From Isoetes taiwanensis (Eukaryota > Streptophyta > Lycopodiopsida > Isoetales > Isoetaceae): 64,000 bases of DNA. Below the pieces are notes generated by a model. The model searched no databases. It worked only from the letters and a program-made list of their open reading frames with translations, and was not told the origin of the DNA. The position numbers and the translations under genes were made by a program. The stretch covers positions 34,204,128 through 34,268,127 of the forward strand of contig JAJEKV010000002.1 of the NCBI GenBank assembly GCA_021234155.1, read 5' to 3'. The number at the start of each line of letters is the position of its first letter. The stretch's first letter is position 1. Shown piece after piece: positions 57,001 to 64,000 of the stretch.

Positions 57001-59230
57001 TAGATGAGGACAAATAGTGTGGGAAGACTGGAAGACTTAAAAGCTACATCATTATGGTGAGACTTGTGCAAAAGAATGTTGCACCTTGCCATGCTTGCAT
57101 TTTGCATTTGAAGCATTTGACAACTACAATTATATCATGTTCTAGTCCACATCTCAATCTTTGACATGCAAACGAAATTTAAAAACTCCCAAGCCAGTTT
57201 TGATAGGCCTGGCTGGGTGTTCATGGCAAATGACGCATTTGCTTGCAAAGAGAGAGAGAAAAAGAACTTTCCATGAAATACTTTAGCTTCTTATGTCTTC
57301 AAGCCATATTCTTCATGCTGCTACATGATGACAAACAGACCCAATTTGGGCATATGTCATAAACTGCTTGCTTGCTTATGCCTTCAATAGGTGGTATCGG
57401 TCGGATCCGAGTTCCATAAATACCTACAATATATAAAAATATAGGGGTGGAACTAAGAACATAGGGGTTGTTGTGGTGAAATTAATCCCCATAAGTATTT
57501 CTGACATGACTAAACACGCATAATCTTAGAAGATGATGCTTTGGAAATGCTGTTGGCCAGTTGATTGGGGGTTTAGCTTGCCAGATATTTGGTTATGCTA
57601 TAGCCCCAAAAGAAGAACAGCATATAAACATCCTTTTCTTATTAGCAGGGCCCTGCATAATATTACATCACGAAGTGCAACTATTTGAAACATTGTAAAA
57701 TGAAAAAGGACCATGCAGCTGGAATCCCTTACCTAGCACTGATTCATTTTAATCCCATGTATGCTTTGACCAAGTTCCATCATCATGGTCCAATACGTCA
57801 TCCTGTTCTGTATACCAATACGTAATCTCCACTAAATGGCAATCTCCAACCATAGTAGCCAGCTATGTAAATATGAAAAATTATTATTTTATGCAATCAA
57901 CAGATATTAATAATGATTTGAATTGAGAATTTGATAACGATTTTAATAAAAATAATCTGATCTTGATGCAATACCTGATGCGTGGGCTAAAGAAAAGCTT
58001 CTGTTTGTTGCTAACTTCTGGTGGTTTTTGAAGGTTTTGGATGGCAGATGCTTTTGTTGTGCCATTATATCCCAATAGACTCCTTTCTGGCATAGCAGAA
58101 TCTCTAGTAAACAACAAAAATCATCATTTCCAAAGGAAGAGGCACTGTACATATAGATTAGAAATTTTGCATAACTAAATGATGTGCAAACATTAAAACA
58201 CTGGAGAAATAATGTCATCCTGTTGCTGCCTTTTGTAGAATTACATCTGCCTTCAGAATTAAAACTGAACTTGAAATCAACCACGTTTTACCTGTCACGC
58301 CGATTATTGAAAACTCAAAATTTATAAGCAAATATGAGAATAATCACTCAAATCTTACATTCTTTCATTCAGCTCCCATGCAGTAACAACTGGGATGGTC
58401 TCTTCTTCTGTGGCTGAGCTAAACATTCTGCTCCAAGCCCCTTGTGGAGCAACAAATTTGGGTTCTAAGCAATGTTTTACAGAATGTAAGAACCCAAATT
58501 AATATCAAAACATGCTAAACTAAATCTTGCAGTCAATATTTGAAAGCCCTATTCTTCGATCTTACATGAAGGGGCATACCGCTCATTGAAGGCTTCATAC
58601 ACAGCCATGTAAAGCCAAGGCCGAAATGGAAGATGCATCTGCCAAAACAGACTCCCAAGATTGGATGCTAAAAATGGCTTTTGTCAAAGTCCGACCAAGG
58701 AAGGTCGTTTTGGATAGACCCTAAGCTCTAAGTTTCGAAGGGTTCAGTAAAGATCCAAGATCTTTTAAAAGAATAGAGGATCGAGAGCAAGGCATTGAAC
58801 TACCATTGGTGGAGGATGTTCGTCCTAGAAAGGAAGTCGACGTGGCCCTCAACTTCGACAAAGGGCAAAAGTTTGAGGGCTGAACGGCCTCCTTTTTTTT
58901 CTTCAATGCAGAAAAATATTCTCGGCCGCTGGATTTCATCGGATCATCTCAGACCCTCCAAATTAGGGCGTGGTCCATTACATAACATTATAATATAGGA
59001 TGCTCCACACTTTTGCTTGTTACCCCTCTTATCTTAAACCATATATATGTCCCACCCCATTGGCCATCTAGTGTCGATCTCTCTCTCCTTGGCCCACTCC
59101 ATTGGCCATATCCCGCTTAGATACTTCAATTGAACGTTTAGCCCTATTGATATGCTCATCAATCAAATCTTGCACCTCACGAGGTTGCCTACTATATAGT
59201 AAAAATGTCACAAATTTAGTTGCACTAGAC
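57001..59230. other. No gene recognised
   Basis: ORFs of up to 113 codons overlap each other on the minus strand (57884-58284) with no domain, splice or composition support. One inverted pair, TTGGGTTCTAAGCAATGTTTTACAGAATGTAAGAACCCAA at 58458-58497, forms a small hairpin. Confidence 0.5.
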
Positions 59231-59956
59231 CACTAAATAGGTGAGCACCCCTTAAATGGGGATGCCACTAATTTAATCGCCTCGGATAAACCGAGGTCAC
59301 CGATTTGGGGATTGAAATGATTTCCCAAGAGAATCACCGCCTTTGGGATAATGCCATGTGGCCTTGCCAATGAAAGGGTGAAGCCGGAATTGTCACAAGA
59401 TCTTTGGAAGGCTGAAAGAAAAAAAAAAGAAGAAGGAGAGAATAGAATAGAATAGAATATGATTTTATCGTCCACGAGACCAACCGCCTATGGGACCCAA
59501 GTACAAAGAGAGAGCAAGAAAGCCCGGACATTACTACGAGATTAAAAACCCCGCCAAGGGGTTTTCGGGAAAACCTTTAGTAGCAATAAGGATGCTGACA
59601 TACACACATGCTTATATACATAATCACAAGTATGCAATGAGGTTAATGTCTTAGGACGGGGGGCATAATCGAGTCCGCGTGATCCATTACCCTCACGGAG
59701 GTAATCCCAACAAGCCTACTGTAGAGGCCGTGCTTTCCATTAACTCATGCAAGGCCTGATGGGGCCACAACTAGGCATCACCGAGCCCGGATATGCTCGT
59801 GACGTGACAGGCCTGGAGGGCGTGACTTTCATCCTCAATGGCGGCTGCTGACGGCGGTGGCAGACTCTGTCCTCACGCTGGCTCCCGAATCCATCTCCCT
59901 GTCTCAATGCGGGTGGTGTGCACTGTCATGAGATGGAAGCAATCACCTGGCGCTTT

Positions 59957-60938
59957 TCATGGGTAGATGGGTGCAGTAGTGGTGTGGGCCCTCGTGAGCA
60001 TGGGATTAACTCGCCGATAATTTGCCACCTTGACATGTATGTGACAGGCCTCTGATCCCAAAGCTTGGCCATGAAGCAAGCATCCAAAATCTTGCTTCAA
60101 GGCGGTCGTTCCTTCGGTGTATGCAACGGTCCACATCCGTGTGCTGCGCACATTCCATAGCGAGAACCACTGGGCTTGCTTGTCTTTCCCAAATAGCTTT
60201 GAGTGACTGCGGGCCCCATCGCCACTTGCCAAAGCAAGGTTGGGCAGCGGGCTTCTCCATAGCCACCACCTTCCGGAAGTAAATAATGTGACGTTCAGTA
60301 TGACCCCTCTGTAATGGAAGGAAGCCCGTCTCCGGAGCAAGATCTGATATGGGACCGTGGATTTCACTCCCAATGCCCGCCAAGAAGGCCTTACGTACAC
60401 TCTAGATGGATTCCAAGTGGTGAGGGATATCACCGGCCCCCCCACACTTCTGCCCCATAGAGGGAGGGACGGGTTCAACCAAGGCCCTGAACAAGTGTGC
60501 CCCGGTGACCCCATGCATACAACTCGCCTTGTATTTTGTTGTTTTGCATTGCATCTGAGGGCTTTCCGGCCCTGCGGTGACCACGTAACGATGGATGCAT
60601 CCCAAAGTGTGGTAGTAGAAAACTCAATGCCCAAATACTTATAAGATCGAGCCACCTCCACTACACGCCCCTGGTAAAGTGAATGAGGGAAGGCGTGGTG
60701 CCGGATGATGATGGGACCAAAGACACCCTTGTCTTGGCCAAGTTAACTCTCATGTCGTGAATTGGCGTAAAGTGTCCAAAGCATCCAGGTGGCGCATATC
60801 CTCCAGGGTATATCGCGGCGTGTCAACATCATCGGCATATATGAGTTGCGGGATTATGTGGTGCATCAATGAAAGGCCCCCGTGCTCGGTGAGAGAAGCC
60901 GCATTCACGAAGATGCTTTGGGTGATTTCAAAAGACAT
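59957..60938 (-). pseudogene. LINE reverse transcriptase, C-terminal part, decayed
   Basis: 60750-60938 reads HHIIPQLIYADDVDT, the RT motif C with catalytic YADD (60828-60839), followed by a helix and, in 60661 and below, VARSYKYLGIEFS, the YLG strand seen after the thumb in LINE-type (non-LTR) reverse transcriptases. Other frames give LVEPVPPSMGQKCGG and SDLAPETGFLPL, matching the conserved region further downstream. Frames change at least three times. Upstream RT and endonuclease parts are absent or unrecognisable, so this is probably a 5'-truncated, mutated copy. The 3' end is not clear; no A-tail was found. Confidence 0.65.
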
Positions 60939-60999
60939 AAAAACTTGTGTTGGTGGCCAAAAGATTTCTCAATTAGAATCAATTTTTTTTCCATTTGAT

Positions 61000-63900
61000 A
61001 AGCCAAAGCGGATGGATTAAAGAACCCGATGCCTATTTGTAAGTTCATTGCTTGCTCGGTCCCCAACACCTACCTTGTTTATAGCCTTCAAGGACGAGTA
61101 AACATAAGGCCACTATAGCTCTGCATTTCTCTTGGGGCCACCATAGCCATAGCTTCTCATGAACCCTTGAATCTCGAAAGAAGAGCTGATTTTGAACCCG
61201 AACATAATGGTCAAAAAATGGATTAAACGGTGAGAATAAATTGGCGTGCCTAGATATGGCAATGCATTCGATCATCCGGTTCAAAACCATTGTCGGGATT
61301 TTCTCAAGCTATCTTTGAAGCTTGCCATCGTGGCTTCTATCTTGTCTTGAGTATTAAAACAATGCCGAAAAAATTATTTCAAAGCGGTGAATATGCTTCT
61401 AAACAAGAATCTCAATTACATAGAATCAAGAAAAGCAAGGGAATTTCTGAAAGAAAGCAAGCAATGCCATTTGAGGCGACATACCTTATATGAACCCGGT
61501 AGCATATGAAGCATCTCACGGTGAATGAACTGAAAAAGTTTGGGCAATCTAAGCCTATTTATATCTACAGAAAACCAAAAAACGATTTACACGTAGAACG
61601 ATCCACCGCACACCTACGTCCCTACCGCATTGCTGCAGAGATCGTGGCAATCCAGCGGCGGTCCGCCATGCTAGAATCTTGAGACCTCCTAGATCTACGG
61701 GAGAATCATCCGATGTTGGCCAATCTTAAATGCCATTCTTATCGTGTCGATAACCAGAAAAACGAATACAGAATCTTCTACACATCCCACCATTTTTTTT
61801 TTCGATTTCATTTTTTCTCGGTCTTTTTTTTTTTTCCTTATTTTCCTTCCTAAAAAACGTGGCGGTATTAGAGGCACGATCAGCTCGAATATGCCTAAAG
61901 GTTTTTGCCCTTGAGGATTATACATGTTAAGATAAGATGCTACGAATACTCTGACTAAATACAGATCAATTGTCTTTATCTACATCATCTTGATGTATAG
62001 GGGAATGAAGGTTGGGGCCTCCATTCTGAGTTTCAATTGGGGTCCCGATGATCGTTAGCGAGGAGCGGGTCACCCGAAATCAGAATGAGGCCCCAACCCT
62101 CCATTCCCTACAATATAGAAGTTAGGGACGTTTTTTCCCAAATAGATCGGAACAAAGCCGGATGCAACAAAAACGAGGGGCTTAAAAGCGAGGCAGAGCT
62201 TCAAAATCTAACGAAGCGGCGGGGGCTTCAAGATCTTGCGGCGGTAAAACGAGCATAGATCCGGCAAAGAAGTGCGGAGTTTTCAAGATCCGGCAAAACG
62301 GGGTTTCAAGATCCATCAAACAAATTCGGGGCTTCAAGATCGGGCAAAGCGAGGATAAAACCCGGGGCTTCAAAATGCTCGCTATGGTGGCCGAGCAAGC
62401 CAGTTAAAAAATCAGAAGATTTGTATGAAGAACAAGCTTCATCTATGTGAAGATCAGAAGAACAAATACGCTTCTATCTGTGACGGGATCTGTTGTGAAG
62501 AACAAGCTTCATCTCCGCTTCATCTTCGATGCATTGTGAAGAAAAGCGGCGATCTGCGCGTGAACTGACTTCATCTCAAGAAGAAGCGGCGGCCCCTAAA
62601 ATAAAGAACTTTAAAACAAAATGAATAACCCTAACACCTCGCACCCGGTCCGTGCGGAATCGCGTTCATCCAACTTCCATTCCATAATCTTGGGTGCCAA
62701 TCTTTAGCGATCAATGCAACATCGGCGCCGGGATTTCAAACAAGGAGTCATTATTGTAACATGAAGCTTTTGTTAGGTTTAATTTCGCGGTCAATTTTAC
62801 CTCTTTCTCCGCTATGGAGTTCGAGTGATCATCGTGAGATCCCAGCGTGTTATGCCGGGCTCTTAATCGGCTACCTCTTTTGTTGAAGGGCAATCGGCTC
62901 TTTATATTGAAATGGCATAGATTAAAGGGTTTTCTCTATAATTTGACCCATTTCTCCCTATTTCTTCAATCTTGAGTTAAAAGAAAAAAATCGAAGATTC
63001 CTCGATTTCTTTCTGATCGCTCTTTATATTTAGTTTTGCCCATTTTTTCTACGTTTCTTGACTATTTTTGTTTCTTCCTCTCCAAGAATGATAACATCAA
63101 GAAAAGGTAGCGGCTCAACATGGAATGGCGGCAGCCGATCTCAAGGAAGGGCATGATCAAAGAATGGTTCATAGCCATGGCATAGCGACAAAAGTTTTTT
63201 TTTTTTCATCATAGCTGACCTTCTAGATCCGACAATGGTCAACCGGGTTGCCTTACCTTCCCCTTAAGCGAAGAAGGCGTCCCTTGCGATTCGCGATTGT
63301 TTTACTTTACCATTTGTGGATTTGAAGTTCCTTAGATTTTGGACGAATTCCCTTGACTATTTGTAGATGTTGCCTATCCTTCCTCCTTATTCTTTTAGTT
63401 TGCCTATCATAGCCATGTCTTCAACCAAACCTCTGTAGCTAAAAAATGGTGCTTCATTAGATTTTCTTCTATTATTGAATCTGCTTGTGTTTGTTTTTGC
63501 TGGGGCTTTGGTATGAGGCTCAACTCCTAAAGCATTAAATTTGAAGTAAAATGCAAGTAAAACCAAGAATGCAACTGAAATGCAAGTAGAATATGAAATA
63601 GAATGCAATTAGAATCAAGAATGCAATTAGAACCAGAATGTCAAGTAGAATGCATGGATATGGATATTCTTGAAAAAGAATTAGTGCCACATGGCAATAG
63701 AAGATTGTCGGAATAATGCCGAGAATGGAACATAACAAAACTTTTACGTTTGGTCTAATACATGCAGTATGTAGCTGAGTCAAGCTAAAAATTATCAAGG
63801 GCCAAACAAGGTAATCCGTTTTCTCATCTTGAAGTTAAATTGGCCAAGATATGATTCACGGCATACTAAAAACATGAGTGCATGGGGCCGAATTTAGGCA

Positions 63901-64000
63901 TCAATGCCATTCCTTATGACTCTTGCTCTATGCGTTATGGTGATTGTAGTATGCTCGAGAGATATCTAGATTGAAACACTTCAAATATAATTCACGACAT
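61000..64000. other. No gene recognised; short repeats
   Basis: Only ORFs below 90 codons. Notable repeats: an inverted pair at 61998-62110; GGGGCTTCAAGATC-type units at about 62180-62370; TGAAGAACAAGCTTCATCT twice at about 62424 and 62496; and GAATGCAA.TAGAA units at 63540-63650. Confidence 0.5.
61998..62110. repeat. 113-bp imperfect inverted repeat
   Basis: Arms of about 40 bases (TAGGGGAATGAAGGTTGGGG.. and ..CCCCAACCCTCCATTCCCTA) pair with a few bulges around a loop of about 40 bases. Could be a small MITE or a hairpin RNA. Confidence 0.6.

Noticed and set aside
57884-58284. Two overlapping minus-strand ORFs of 77 and 113 codons
   Set aside because: No domain, no splice support and Phe/Ser/Asn-rich composition typical of translated AT-rich intergenic DNA.
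1-64000. CRISPR arrays, operons, rRNA or complete tRNA genes
   Set aside because: None found. The sequence is eukaryotic, and the repeats present are tandem duplications, LTRs or foldbacks without regular spacers.

Overview
The window is nuclear DNA of a land plant. It is AT-rich and has short GT-AG introns. It contains a seed-type LEA gene and is dominated by nested plant retrotransposons whose primer sites match initiator tRNA-Met. The species cannot be told from the sequence. There is one confident, intact host gene: a two-exon group-1 LEA protein at 52427-52877 (minus strand). Almost everything between 3959 and about 48430 is a stack of mobile elements inserted into one another.

The nest reads as follows. 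(1) The oldest layer is a plus-strand Ty3/gypsy-type LTR element. Its 5' LTR starts at 3959 and ends at 46282, and is followed by a tRNA-iMet primer site (46284-46295) and an ORF with a histone H3 tail and histone H3 fold (46991-48209). (2) That LTR is split by an 8.9 kb DNA transposon (4723-13620; perfect 24-bp inverted termini; TATC duplication). The transposon carries broken transposase-like, Ulp1-protease, FCP1-like and RING/coiled-coil genes. (3) The LTR is split again by a minus-strand chromodomain-bearing Ty3/gypsy element (14167-45951; CGAAC duplication; 1.6 kb LTRs). The two LTR families align along their whole length, so this element is a relative of the one it landed in. (4) Inside element 3 sit another Ty3/gypsy element (17431-28206; ACATA duplication) and a young Ty1/copia element (30575-36603; TCCAA duplication). 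Smaller foldback, SINE-like and MITE-like insertions are also present. Removing the inserts joins element 3's integrase and chromodomain parts.

The most unusual result is that both relatives (elements 1 and 3) carry histone H3-derived sequence between primer site and gag. Element 1 has a tail reading ARTKQTAR directly after the start Met, a long Glu/Lys-rich middle, and an H3 fold of normal length. Element 3 has a broken counterpart (42568-43509) with recognisable alpha-2/alpha-3 sequence, and its pol ends in a chromodomain, the class of domain that reads H3 tails. Histone H3 capture therefore appears to be a property of a retrotransposon family, not a chance fusion at one locus.

Outside the nest, 1-3958 holds diverged tandem repeats and at most a doubtful gene. 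48430-52300 holds direct repeats, a long palindrome and a minisatellite. 53300-59200 is mostly non-coding with a 557-bp foldback element. About 59957-60940 is the end of a decayed LINE reverse transcriptase. 61000-64000 holds only short repeats.
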